Assembly (NCBI GenBank): GCA_019022495.1
Contig: JAFEKR010000018.1
Span: forward strand, 496,001-560,000
DNA from: Epichloe hybrida
Taxonomy: Eukaryota > Ascomycota > Sordariomycetes > Hypocreales > Clavicipitaceae
Length of the DNA: 64,000 bases
Direction of reading: 5' to 3'
This document shows, piece by piece, positions 1 through 11,634 of this stretch; the stretch's first letter is position 1, and every line of letters starts with the position of its first letter. Position numbers and translations under genes: made by a program. The notes beneath the pieces are model-generated. The model was given only the letters and a program-made list of their open reading frames with translations. It was not told where the DNA came from and did no database searches.

Positions 1-1
1 C

Positions 2-97
2 TTGACGAGCATAGAGGGAGAATATCAAGACACTAAGGCCATTGCCTCCTTCTACAGTGATGCCCTTTATGACGAGTTGTCCACACCGTACTTCTAA
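2..97 (+). CDS. C-terminal end of an unidentified protein (partial)
   Basis: An open frame enters from the left edge and runs 31 codons to a TAA at 95-97. The visible tail ends in DELSTPYF and has ordinary protein composition, with acidic and aromatic residues mixed. No start lies inside the window, so this can only be the last exon of a gene beginning upstream. The piece is too short to assign a family. It could also be chance, since 31 open codons are not rare; I favour a real gene end because the composition is protein-like and a long non-coding stretch follows. Confidence 0.35.
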   Translation: MTSIEGEYQDTKAIASFYSDALYDELSTPYF

Positions 98-1915
98 CTT
101 ATAGTCACGTTAATAATATAAGGAAAGCTGGGCCACGCTATTTTGAAGATGTTCAGCCTTATGGCGTTACGAATTATGGATCGCTCCCACAATGTCAGAG
201 AATGCCAAATTGGGTTGCTTGTCTTCAGACTGGGATCTGTCATAACGCAGCAGCTAGGAGGAGCCAGCAGCGTGGCGCCCCAGATCTTACTCGGCAGGTC
301 AATGCGGGCCCCAATCTTAGTGTGCTTTTTAATCCGTGTTTAAATCCGTGTTTTTTGTGAAAACCGGATATATGGGGCCCTCGATCACGTGCCTGCCGAA
401 TAAGAAAAGTTTCCTCATGTATATTTCATCCAGGGGCAGCCCGGCGAGTCCAGACGTTCGGCGCCACTAGTCAGTCCTTCCTTCACGTTGATCGCGCCAT
501 CGTGGCTGGGGCCCGTTGGCGGTTGGCTGCGGAAATCTCAGCTGAGAGCTGAGTTCCGAGAGTAAATCGGCGGAGACCGATTATTGGCCGCCTTTATTCG
601 AAAAAAAAAAAAAAAGAAAGAGTAAGAAAAGGCAATTCCTCTACAGGGACTGGCTGGTCTGCCTGTTTACGACTAGTTTTCTATGCATGTCTCAGCTGCA
701 ATCCAGGAGATGAAAATGTTCGCATGCTCGTACCACAATCATGACGTTCTTCGTTTTGTTGGGACTAGCTAGGTGTTAAGGCAAGCCACAGCACGTTGCG
801 TGATGGAATCGATGGCCATTGCTAAATCAGATGACAGAATTCATGCAAATATTTTCCTTTAGGAAGACCAAAGAACCCACTTGATGCTGAATTGGTCCGT
901 TATTAGGTCTAATAGCAGGAATATAAGCACCATTGACGGCCTGAAAGCCTACTGAAGCTCCCAAAAACTTCATTTCTCGGGTCTCTCAGTCACTCGAAAA
1001 TCCAGGCATAGGTTGAGTTAGGAATTGGAGCATCTTCAGGCAGCCTGGACCCTGCAGTGATCTCTAAGTGAGGCGATCAGATGCCATGGCCAGGTACCCA
1101 AACTTGAGACGGGGCCCTGCTAAGTGGCGACGCCGCGGCCAGAACACATGCATTGATCGATGATCTAAGAATAAAAGCCTACCGCGACAACCCTGCTGCC
1201 ATGGCTTGTAGTATCTTCAAGTCGTGGAGTACCCGGTACTCGCTCTATCTGAAAGACGCATCACTGCACTTCGAACACGCAATGAGGGGAAAAGTGTCGG
1301 ACCTCCAGCTCATTCTGTTAATGGCAACATATACGCAGCAGCACGAGGGAAGCAAATTTTCGCGACAGACAAGGAGGGGCGTGGTCAAGAACTCAGTTCA
1401 AGCTCGGCTGGAAAATCAAGTTTTGCCCAAGTCCCATCATGTCTGGATATTTTTGAGAGTATGGAAGTACTATAAAAAAGGTCCACCGTCCAGAGATCAT
1501 AGTTTAAAACAACTGACGCGCCATTACCGTGGCCTTTGGCGTTCTTCAACAGCTTCAAGATATTGTTGTTGAAATCCGCTACCAACGATCTTGATGCTGA
1601 TCAAAGCGACTGGTAGCAGGTTTTAAGAGAAAAAACTTTGAACTTCATGACTCTAGATACGGATGAATAGACGGATGGCTTATTGACAACAATTCAATCC
1701 AGTACTAGGTTGGCGTGTTCGCAAAATATATGGGGAGGCGTTTAACCGTGGGAACATGAAAACGGCCAAGATTCAGCATCGTCGCGACACCGAAACGATC
1801 CCTACCAGAGAGTGAAGCATTTCATCATTCCTTTTTTGTTTTCATCCTTTTTGAAAAAAAAAAAAAAAAAAAAAGAAATCTTCGCCCTAAGCACAACGGT
1901 TTGCAGCGCCCGTCG
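98..1915. other. Intergenic stretch, no supported gene
   Basis: No reading frame here has convincing protein character; the longest (1153-1572, plus) has no recognisable motif and no neighbouring exons. The stretch contains two A-runs (about 600-615 and 1856-1874). It separates the partial gene at the left edge from the 3' end of the minus-strand oxygenase gene. Confidence 0.5.
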
Positions 1916-3495
1916 TCACTCCTTGAATGTGAAGGGGCAACGACCGGAGGACATGGCAGTTGCATGAACCATCTCCTGTATATTCCTGGTCTCTTCTACG
2001 CCGAGCCCCATCTTGCTCTTGGGGCCGATATCTTCGAACAGGAACCCCTCGGGCCTCATCTCGGCACCCCCATCGCCGGGAAGCATCCCGCCAAACGCCC
2101 AAACCGCCCAGGCGGCGGGGCCCCAGCGCTTCCACAGCGTAGGTCGATTATACCACGGCTCTTTGACGTAATGCGTGCTGAACATGCGGCCGGTTCTGGG
2201 ATCCGGGTCCGTGACATAACGTCGGTTCGTCAGGCGAGGCAGCATGAGGAAACGCATGAGAATCTGCCGCAGCCAAAGCAGGGTCAGCGTCAGTGCCGAT
2301 AGTGCCGTGCTCGGTTCTGGAAATCTAGTCCGGGGATTAGTTGGCAAGATCAGGAAGAGCGATGTTTGTTTGCTGGCTGACAAGTCTCCGTGACGATGAC
2401 GTACCCGAAGGAAGAGCGAATCTTGTCGCCCATCATGACGAGTCCCATTTGGCGCATGAGCGGTCTCATGAACCCGGGAAACAACCATGTCAAGAGGTCC
2501 AACTGGGCATCGGCAAGCTTGCGGCTGGGCAGCGACGGGCGCAAGCGATCAACTTCGTAATGGAGCGACCACTTCTCCACCTCTTCCATGAACTCGATGC
2601 CATCTCTGAAGTTGCTTCTTCCCAGTTCCTTTGTGTAGTCGATTCCCATCATGTCCCCGACGATCTTCCAGAGGGTTCCCTGGGCCGCGACTTCGAACTG
2701 CGCCAGTTCTCTCCACTCATAGAGTCTTATGAATCTCACCGGCTCCGTCATGGCGGCGTAAAGAACGTACAGCAGGTCTCCGTTTTGGATCTTGCCTGAC
2801 CGGATATACGGGGCGTGAAGGTAATTCATTCTCGCAACGGCGCCGTGGAGCTGCGGAGAGTCGGGGGGGAACAGCATGAAACTTTGAACAAAATAAGTCA
2901 CTATTTATAAGATCACGGAAGCTTTTCAAAGACCTCCCTCCCCCGCTCGCTGGCTTACCACGCGAATATTAGCGCCGTGTCTTCGAATCTAGAAGCCCGA
3001 AAAAAAACTGTTAGCCACTGCGACGCGACAACATGGTTACATGCCACCTCGCTTGCCTCTTTGACACTTTGCTCCCTCGACCAAAGTCACTGGTGACCAG
3101 CAACTTTGCAATGTTTTGTATGGCAAAAGTCTGGTAGAACAAAGTTAGTCAGGCGCCCCCTGCCTTGGCGTCGGTACGTCGAAGCATCTGTCTATAACCT
3201 TTGTAAGAGCATAGGTCAACGACAGGCCGAAAAAGAGAGGGAACTCATAAGTGTAGGCGTGTTCGATGATGGCCTGTGCGTCTGCCCCCGTCATACGGGA
3301 GAGGGACGCTCGATCAGGAAAGTTGAATCGGGACTGCACTTTCGACAGGCTTCTGAACCGGAGCAGAAAACATGTCGCAACGTAAATGAGCATTATGAAC
3401 AAACATGTCGTCGACCATGAGAGGGTGCCACGCAGTGACCATGAATTGGCGCAGCTACTGAGAACCGCAGCCCGCAATAATGTCCAAATAGTCAT
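1916..3495 (-). CDS. MpaB-like membrane-bound oxygenase (rubber-oxygenase catalytic domain)
   Basis: Five exons on the minus strand (3495-3178, 3130-3057, 2988-2959, 2881-2405, 2324-1916) join in frame to 435 aa. An N-terminal hydrophobic helix (about residues 29-46, CLFIMLIYVATCFLL) suggests an ER membrane anchor. The body shows the family pattern: YEFPLFFGLSL, IAKLLVTS, the MNYLHAPY segment, an EWRELAQFE block, and a GDMMGI segment. MpaB of mycophenolic acid synthesis cleaves a prenyl chain oxidatively; the substrate here is unknown. Intron 1 (3177-3131) has a perfect TGACTAAC branch site and intron 4 an ACTAAT one. Intron 2 (3056-2989) begins with GC instead of GT. The acceptor of intron 3 (CAAAG at 2882) is the least certain junction. 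The hydrolase gene on the same strand lies about 660 bp upstream. Family assignment is from remembered conserved blocks. Confidence 0.8.
2989..3056 (-). other. GC-AG intron in the oxygenase gene
   Basis: Reading on the minus strand, the exon ends AAGAG and the intron begins GCAAGC; it ends TTCTAG before ATTCGAAG. Joining there restores the sequence KVSKRFEDTALIF, which matches the position where relatives of this family have KR(F/Y)xDT. No GT donor nearby gives an open frame. GC donors are a known minor class and usually, as here, follow an AG exon end. Confidence 0.7.
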
Positions 3496-4154
3496 GGTCG
3501 TCTATTCTGTACTTTTCGTGGTTCTTGGTTTACGAAGAATGCATTCATGCTCGAGGTTTCTTCATCTGACCTTTATAATTCTTTCGAGACGGATTTTTCG
3601 GTGAGATTGAAACTTGCCATTTCCCCGCTCGGTAGATGTACCCTACGGCCTCGGGGAAGGAACTTTTGCAAAAACTGATCTTCTCGTCATAATATCAGGA
3701 ATCATATGACACAACAATGTGCCGATAGGTCGGCGCAGAGGTTTGGTAACTTGTTGGGCCTCGGCATAAGGGGGTCGGAGGCAACGAAACGAAGATGAGG
3801 GGAGCCGCAAGTTTAGCAACAACACTTGCCGCATACGAATGCGAGGCATGCACAAGTGAACGTCAATACTATCTTCCGAATTTGGGATCTGGGGAGTAAG
3901 AAAAGTGACGGGTCTGAAACGATCGGATAGGTGTAACGTGATTTGGCGGCGACGGATAATGGAGATCAAGGTTAATTGCGAATACGAACACGAGCGGAGA
4001 TGATGCGGGGGTGGGGCCCGACCGTTTTTCTTTCATTTAGATCTGGAAACTGAATTTGACCATCAACAGCTGAACGGGAAAACATGACTATTTCTCCCTT
4101 GTGCGTCGCCCTTGATGCCAGACAAGTCGTCGTAAAGGGTCAAGTGTTTTGTAC
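3496..4154. other. Intergenic stretch, promoter side of the oxygenase gene
   Basis: About 660 bp between two minus-strand genes. Open frames on both strands have biased, arginine- or serine-rich composition and no motif. It should hold the oxygenase promoter and the hydrolase 3' end. Confidence 0.5.
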
Positions 4155-5300
4155 TCAGTCTGCACCGAGTATTGTTGCCGCCCACTCCCTCATGTCGCGC
4201 ACACATGGCCCGTCTACACCGTCAATGCATTCGAGAAGTATGAAGTCGTGCGCCATGTCCTTCTGAACATCCAATCTGATCTTCAAGTCGGGGTTCATTT
4301 TTCGAACCACGGCCGCATACACGACTCCCTGATCCCGGAGGACTTCCTCGTCCCCCACAGTGATGTACAGATCCTTCACCACCTGGGACATTTCCTTCAT
4401 GTGTGACAGGTCACGGTCCAAAGGATATGCCATGGTCTGCGCTCTGTTCGCCACGTGCTCCGTGGAAGGTAAGCCCAGGAAGTGGACCCTGAGTTTCTTG
4501 ACCGTCTCAACGGAGAGCATGTCAAGCACGACGTTTTGCGTATACGACGCATGGTTGAACTTGTTGCTCACCAATGGCGAGACAAGGAAAGCGCCCGCTA
4601 GCGGTTCCTCGAGCTTGACTGCGGTCGACGCCGAAGCAGTCGTAGTGGTAGTAGTAGTCTCACATAGATAACTGAGCAGCTGGGACGTGAATTGTCCTCC
4701 GACCGAATCTCCGCCAATAAGGATGTCGCGAGCTTGTATCCCCGATGCCAGCATGTGGGAAAGGCCGGCGAGGGCTTGGTTGAACTGAACTGGATATTGC
4801 GCCTCCGGGCCAAGGGTGTACTCGAGAACAGCAACGGCTGTTTCCGTTCCCGTTTCCATCCCGGCCGTGACGTAGGCACGCCAACACCACTCCAGGTGGG
4901 CAGGGAGCATATGCACCATGTATCCGCCTCCATGGAAGAAAAGAACAAACTTCTTGGCCGCGCGGCGGTTTCCGATCCAGAGAAGTGCAGAGCGGCCGTC
5001 ATCAAGGGTCTCGACGTCGTGCTGCAATCTGTCTCTCATGTCCGAGGCATCCGGTCCACGTGCTCCGGAGAGCTTCCGGCGAACCCATGATTCGTAGACC
5101 TTTCTGGTCGGAGTTGACAAGTACTGGAGTTCACGACTAGAAAAAGCGGCGAGGACGACTTTTAGAAAGGCGCAAACGAGGTATCGCCAAAGCGGGAGCC
5201 CTCTGTACAGAGCAATGGCGGACGATCTGCATAGGAAATAGGCCAGCATCCACGGTGCTAGTGTCACGATATCAGTGTGTAAATATGACGGTTGGATCAT
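4155..5300 (-). CDS. Alpha/beta-hydrolase fold-3 esterase (steryl-acetyl-hydrolase-like)
   Basis: Single-exon gene of 381 aa. Hallmarks of the hormone-sensitive-lipase group are in order: oxyanion-hole HGGG at residues 123-126, nucleophile elbow GDSVG (Ser199), acid candidate Asp317 in VGDEEV, and base His351 in MAHDF. The N-terminus (about residues 10-55) has two hydrophobic stretches, as in membrane-attached fungal relatives, so an ER-bound deacetylase or esterase is likely. A run of seven threonines (residues 215-221) comes from a short ACT-type codon repeat and probably forms a loop. The start is the first ATG, directly before the hydrophobic segment. It lies on the same strand as the MpaB-like oxygenase, which would fit processing of one lipid or meroterpenoid product; that link is inference. 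Confidence 0.85.
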   Translation of the reverse strand: MIQPSYLHTDIVTLAPWMLAYFLCRSSAIALYRGLPLWRYLVCAFLKVVLAAFSSRELQYLSTPTRKVYESWVRRKLSGARGPDASDMRDRLQHDVETLDDGRSALLWIGNRRAAKKFVLFFHGGGYMVHMLPAHLEWCWRAYVTAGMETGTETAVAVLEYTLGPEAQYPVQFNQALAGLSHMLASGIQARDILIGGDSVGGQFTSQLLSYLCETTTTTTTASASTAVKLEEPLAGAFLVSPLVSNKFNHASYTQNVVLDMLSVETVKKLRVHFLGLPSTEHVANRAQTMAYPLDRDLSHMKEMSQVVKDLYITVGDEEVLRDQGVVYAAVVRKMNPDLKIRLDVQKDMAHDFILLECIDGVDGPCVRDMREWAATILGAD

Positions 5301-6055
5301 TCCATCTTACCCAGAAAAACCAGGCGGAGCAGCAAGAGAGCCTTCTCGGCCGCCGTAAATGGAGGGTTCATTGGTGGGAGAGCTCGACAATGTGAAGATG
5401 AAGGCCCATGGGGACTCGTCTCAACAGGCCACTCCAACCTTTCCTAGGTGCTGGATTTTGTTGGATGTAGCAGCCTCACATCTTAGGCATCACTTTCCTC
5501 GCGATGCCTTCCCTTTCCGCGGTTGAACGCGAGATCTCGGCACTTTGGGCAAAAGACCCTCCTTGCCCTCGCATACATGTATGTAGCCTCGTTAAGCCAC
5601 GTGTGGAGAGCCTCGATAGCTGAATTCAACACCATCACCTCCCAGACCGTGTCACAGGACTTGGGAGCTCTGCGTTTTGATCACGAATGTGGAGCTCTAC
5701 TGGAGAAACAAACAACCTGACCCCTGCCTAATCTCGGGCATATTATGTATATATATGTATAGCTCTCTAAAATAATACAGGGGTTGTTTGTAATCCAAGG
5801 TACCTCTTTGCTAATATGCAATGTATTCTAGAGTCATTACTTACATAGGATACTCTCATGTCTAGTTGAATGGACGTTGTATCATTTCGCATTGTTGTAA
5901 TGTTATGGCGCATTGTTATAACGTTTGTCATATAGACATAATGTCCTGCTGCATTATGCAATTATGTGGACGATATTAGACGATCAAGCCTCGAGAGCAA
6001 TTAGTTATTGTTGAGTGCTGGGATATTCGTTGTTGGAGCAACTTCTATACTAATA
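5301..6055. other. Intergenic stretch grading into AT-rich DNA
   Basis: Contains the promoter side of the esterase gene, then from about 5730 becomes AT-rich up to the Copia target site. No supported gene. Confidence 0.5.
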
Positions 6056-6060
6056 ACTTG
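6056..6060. repeat. Left target-site duplication ACTTG
   Basis: ACTTG directly precedes the left LTR and recurs at 11891-11895 directly after the right LTR. A 5-bp duplication is what Copia and Gypsy integrases leave. Confidence 0.85.
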
Positions 6061-6316
6061 TGTGGAGTGATTTTGGTGGCAAAGAGCGATGAAAAGAGAA
6101 GATGATCTGGAATTGCTATCTAGGAATTTAACAAGGTAAAAGGAAGCTATTATAGCTTCAAATCTGTAAGCAATGAATTAAGGTCTTTAAGTGAAGCTTA
6201 CAATAAATTATAATAGTAAACGCGATTACAAACGCAACACAGGAAGATGCATTATTAAACAAAGAATCTGATAATATAATGCCTGAGGCTGCGATGTGAG
6301 GCTATGATTCTTAACA
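6061..6316 (-). repeat. Copia LTR, left copy (3' LTR in element orientation)
   Basis: 256 bp, starting TG and ending CA on the plus strand. It aligns without gaps to 11635-11890. I count about 26 differences, all C/T or G/A transitions. This copy is the more AT-rich of the two. Confidence 0.93.
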
Positions 6317-6328
6317 CCGCCCCTAGCA
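6317..6328 (-). other. Candidate polypurine tract
   Basis: On the minus strand the bases directly before the LTR read GCTAGGGGCGG, a G-rich purine run in the position of the plus-strand primer. This supports the minus orientation of the element. Confidence 0.55.
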
Positions 6329-7349
6329 ACACATCCAGCTAATAATAAAAGGAAGAAAGGAAAAAAGAAAATAAGGCTATCTATAAGTTCTCTAAAGAAT
6401 CTCCTTTTATAAAGTCCTTTACCTTTATTATCCAAAGAAGGCAGACAAAATTATTATGTTTGACGCGTTCTAAACCCTTTATAAATCCGTTAGTAATCAT
6501 TTCTTCTATGCTAATCTGTTAAAGATAAAATTCCCCTTTGTGAGCTTTCTATATAATCTATTTATACTATAGATTAATATAATAAGTATGTCCTTTATGC
6601 TTCTTATTAAGCATATTAGCTTTAGCATTCTAGCTATCTATAAAAAGAAGTAATGGTTATAATTACTTAATCCTAAAGTTATTAAGCAGCTTAGTAATCT
6701 ATACTATTAAGAGACTAGTTAGCGTAAGGTTAATGAATTCTACCTTTGTTAAGCTAAGAGCTATTAGAGTTTATTTCTTTGATTGCTATAGAATCAATCC
6801 TCTGGCTAGTATTATAATATAACTAGTAGTTAATCTTCTAGTATCCAGATTATTAGCAAGCAAGGCGTTGCTATAGCCCTTTACCTAAAGCATAGATTTA
6901 ATATTTATAGTAGTTAATCCTCTAAGAATAATTCCTAAATCGTCTACTCCTATAAGGTATTACCAAAGATAATTCTAAAGGTCCACATGCACTTGCTTTA
7001 GCGTAGAATTCGCACTATAAAGTTAATTAACTATAAACATAATATTAGGTTACGTGGATATAGAAAGCTAGTTAAAGCTTCCTATTTGCTTTGCCTAATC
7101 TAAAAGGTTATAGACTATATCAAGTTCCTTCTAGTTAGCTAGTATTATAGTCTTTAGAAGCTAAGGAACCTTTATTATGTTAAGGTTCTTAATATTAAAT
7201 TTCTTTATAATGCTCTATACATAAATCTTTTAATATAAAAGCATTATTCAGTTAGATTAATTACAAATAAATTTAATACTAAGGAATAGTTTAATGTCTC
7301 CTAGGTGCTTTAATTTATACTATTTCTATAGTTCTTTAATAATAGTTAT

Positions 7350-7860
7350 AATAATCGCGAGGGTCTTTCCTGCGATAATCATGTTATCTATATATAAAAG
7401 AAGGATAACATTATTACGTTAAAAGATATAGAGTTCGCTTAACAATCAACAAAAGCCCTGCTTTTTAAGTTCCTTAGTAATATTATCTAACTACTAAAGA
7501 GAAGAGGGAGGTAAACTATAAAGAGCTCTATTAAGCTTATAGACTCTAGTTATAATATTAGAGTAGCTGTGAGGTTATTTAACATAGATATCTCCTTGCG
7601 CTTTAGCGTTAAGAAAGGCATTAATAATATCACATTATTACTAATCATAATTAAGGATTATAATAAGTGTATAGAAAACTTATAAGGAAACTAAGTGCGT
7701 AACTACTACGTAGAGGTCTTTATAATTAAATACCTCTAGATTCTAGTTTTCTCTTATAACCTATCTTGCTTTTACGTATAGTTTCTTATTAATTAGATAC
7801 TTAACTATATAAACCTATTAACTATTAAAGATCTTAGCATCTTTAGGAGTAAATACTAGG
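7350..7860 (-). pseudogene. Copia reverse-transcriptase remnant
   Basis: Conceptual minus-strand reading gives KARQVIREN at about 7.76 kb, then DIINAFLNAKAQGDIYVK, then LLLYIDNMIIAGKTLA. These correspond to the conserved fingers and palm of Copia reverse transcriptase; the catalytic YVDD reads YIDN, both changes being G-to-A type. Several in-frame TAG and TAA codons interrupt it. Confidence 0.85.
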
Positions 7861-9079
7861 TCCTAGCTATTCTTTTTGTAGATCTTAATAAGTTCTTTCT
7901 TCTCTATAGGTCTCTAGAAGCTATAATAGTTATTTATAGCTTTAGCCTTAAACTAGTTAGATAGAATCTTGATCTTTATATTAGCCACACTAGCTGCTTT
8001 GATTATAAGAAAGGTATATAAGGTAGTTATCTCCTTTACTTTATTATTATATAGGTTATTATTATAGTAATAAATTACTAGGTTTAATTAGCGGGAGCCT
8101 TAGGGAAGAGCTTTCTTCTTACTAGAAGTTATAATATTAAGATAATCTTAATGTATATTAAATTAAAGTAATTATCTTAGGGTTTCGGATTTAGATTCTA
8201 GCTATTAGCGCAGGACATTATTATTATCTTTGGCTTCTTTATCCAGAAAGGCTCTAGGTTAATGCCTTAGTAGTATTACGTCTTCGCCCTTAATTTACTA
8301 TTATTAGCCTCTTATAAGGTTCTCTTATTATAGAGGGCTTTTAGAGGGTATTAGGAGATAGCTCTATGGTTTCTCTAGTAAAGGAGAATCATTATTCTCC
8401 TTAAGAGAGTAGTAATTATTATCTATTTCTAAGGTATTTAATTAGCTTTCTACAAAACAAACCTTCTTCTTCTTTATATGTAAATAAGGATTCTCTTATG
8501 CCATAGGCAGGATGTTAATAATGCGTTATCCCTCGTTAGTAAAAGAGGGATTAATTAGATCCGTAATATAAATAACTTTATTATCCTTAAATTTAGTATA
8601 GGCAGGCATGTCTCTTTTATTAAAACAAACATCCCTTACATAAATAATTCTCTAATCTTTAGGGATCTAAACCTTATAAAGATAATATTTAGGGCTATCC
8701 ATGCCTATAAGTTAACCCTTCTTAGCTCTTAGTGCTATCTTCTAGGATTAAACACGCTATTTATTAGGAATTCATACGTATATAATACATCCCTACGTTT
8801 GTAAATTACGAATTAAGGCTATGTTATTAAGTCTAAGGGTTTTAAACAAGGCTTATTAAGGAGATTAATTATTCTTATTACTATAAGTAAGTAATAGATT
8901 AGTAATTTTAGCTATGTGCTTTATAGCGTACAGCCATAGAAGTTCTAGTAATTTAGCTTTAATCATTAAGGCTCTTACTATTTCTATAAGAGTTTAACTA
9001 GCGCGTTTAATAATACCTTAATAGGCAGGAACGTACGGCGCGCTAGTCTAAAGGATAATTCCTTCCTTTTAATAATAAG

Positions 9080-9410
9080 CTTTAAACTTTTCTCTAAGGA
9101 ATTCCATTATATTATTAGTATAGAAGCATTTAATAGTAAATCCGCTACTTATGTTCTTAATAGTAGTCTTCTAAGCTTAGATTACTTTAACTACACTAGA
9201 TTTGTTAACTATTAGAATTACCTAGTAAAAGCGTGTGTAAACATTAATTATATATAATATATGCTTCTTCCCTCTAAACCCTTTGGGTTTATGTTTAATA
9301 AGGTCCTAGAAAACACACAAAAGAAAATTCATAGTGTTATTTAACTCCTCTTAATAAATTATTTAAGGGGCCTTTAATAATAGGCAAGCTAAGCAATAGA
9401 AGTTAATCAC
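9080..9410 (-). pseudogene. Copia integrase remnant
   Basis: The minus-strand reading keeps a CLAC pair of the zinc-binding region, then DLIKHKPKGFRGKK, then YIINVYTRFY and KNISSGFTIK in one frame with stops between. The spacing matches the N-terminal zinc domain followed by the catalytic core of Copia integrases. In-frame TAG codons occur where Trp is expected. Confidence 0.75.
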
Positions 9411-11617
9411 AGAGGTAGGATTTACAGAGATTCCTACTTCTTTACATATAAGTAGGATTTGTTCCTTCCTTATATAACTAAGTCTCTTATATAAAAGACT
9501 AAATTTAACTTGCTTAGTGACTAATTTGCTTATTAATACTATAAAGTTATAATAAGGTTCCTCCTCTTGTATAACTAGTGTAAAAATATTTAACTTCTAG
9601 TTATACTTTCTAATAACTAAGCTATTAGATATTAAGATTAATTAGTCTTTGAACCTATCTATAATAACTTCTCCTTGCTTAAGAAGTCCTAGTGAAATTA
9701 TGTTAACTTTAGCCTTTAGTGCGTATTAAGCGTTTAGAAGGTCTAGATATCCTTCTCTAATAGGGATTATCACATTGCTAATTCCTTTAACTATAAGTTT
9801 CTTGCTATTACTAGCTATTATTAGCTTAGTATTAACATTAGTGTTTAAATAGGTAAACTATTTAGTTAAATTAAACATATGTGTGTTACATCTAGTGTTA
9901 AGGATATAGTCCTCCTTAGTAAGGCAATTTAATAGCGTTTAAAAGGAATAGTCCTAATTAATTACTATAAGAGCAAGATTACCTCTAGCGCTCACGATGT
10001 CTAGGGAAGCTGTAGTCTTAGCTATTGTAGCTATGTTAGCTTTCTTCTTTATTAATTTAGGTATCTTTTCTAGATAAAGCTTCTAATAATTATCCTTTAA
10101 ATGGATTAGTCTTCCTAGGGAAATTAAACAACCGTAATCTAGCTTTATAGCCTTAGAGGTTTCGTTCCTCTTCTTCTAACCTTTATCTTTAAATTTCGAA
10201 TTATTATCCTTGTTATTCTTCTATTACTGCTGGGTGCTAAAGTTAACCTTTAACTCCTTCTAAACCTTGTTAGCTTTGTATGTTAAATAATAGAGTATAT
10301 CTTCCTTTATGAGTTCTAATTTAGAGAATCCTTTGATCTTCTAGGCGTTATGAATTTTAGGCATTAAGTCTTTAATTACTTTAATTGTTTGTAATACCTA
10401 AATAATATTAGGAATCTTCTTAACCTTGTAAATATAATTCCAAAGGTTCTAGTAGTAGTCTAGCTAAGCTCTTGTTATAGTAAAATCAGCTCTCTTTAAT
10501 TAGGAGAATTACTACAAAAGCTTAATAATTACTAAATTAGCCTTAAAGCTATAATTACTTTTAATTAATTCTATTATTTAAGTAACTAGCTTAGTGTTAG
10601 TCTATCTAGCGTAGGTTAAGTTCTTTTAAACTTATAAAGAAAGGCTTTACTAAATAATAGAAAAGAGGATAGTATAATACTTATTAGTTTATTTAAACTA
10701 AGGAATCTCGCTAGTTAGATATGCTATAAGTTATATAATATAAACTTATATTTAAATTAAGATTTCCTATTTTTTAAAGTTCTCTGCCCCTTTTAGTAGT
10801 ATAATAACTATAGTCCTTATATACTAGGCTTTTATGATATTATTAAGTTCTATTAAATCTAGTAAAGTAGCTAGAATTACTATACTACTTATATTAAAGG
10901 GTAGGGTTATATATTAGAATTCACATACTCCTATTACTATATATACTTAATACTAATTATTATTAATTTAGTCTAATAGGAGTTATAGTAGTAGCTCTCT
11001 AATAATTAAATTACTATATAGCTACTAATATATAGAGATATAAAGTTAAGAGTAAGGGGTATTTTTAAATACTCTTTTAAAGTTTTACCTTAGCCTAATT
11101 AGAAGGCGTTTATTATACCTGCTTTACTTACTTTACCTTATACTACTATAACTATAATACTAATTACACCTAAATAGTAATAGATCTAGATTATTAGTTT
11201 TAGGTGCCTAAGGCGGTTCCGTAAGGAATATCACGTCCTAGCCTGCTATCCGCTAAGATTTACCTAGAAGGGTTAAACTTTTATATCTATTAAGAAATTC
11301 ATAATAGTTAGTAGTTTATAATATTATAAGAGAGTTATTATAATTATAAGAGAGTGATAATATAATAAAGGTTATGTATTTAAATCCTAGTTATATAAAA
11401 GAGTTTTACTTTTTAGTATATAAGCTGAATTCTAATCAATTTAATCGTTAACCTATGTTATTATTATTAGTTATAGGTAAGGGAAAGGGTCTTCATGCTG
11501 CCCCGCAAGTTAAGTAATTTACTTTAATAAGATGTTGGGAAAAGATGTGTAATTGTACACAAGACTGCGACAGTCAGATAAAAAAAAAAGAAAATAAAGA
11601 AAAGGGCGTGATCATAA

Positions 11618-11634
11618 GCGCTAGGCTTATAACC
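11618..11634 (-). other. Candidate primer-binding site (initiator tRNA-Met, internal)
   Basis: Directly inside the 5' LTR the minus strand reads GGTTATAAGCCTAGCGC. The complement of the anticodon arm of eukaryotic initiator tRNA-Met is close to GGTTATGAGCCCAGCGC, so the two mismatches are one G-to-A and one C-to-T, the RIP-type changes. Priming from the middle of initiator tRNA-Met is the known copia mechanism. The tRNA sequence is from memory. Confidence 0.6.

Noticed and set aside
1901..2302. Plus-strand frames over 1901-2799
   Set aside because: They lie opposite the oxygenase exons, whose minus-strand motifs and splices are convincing; the plus-strand products are compositionally odd.
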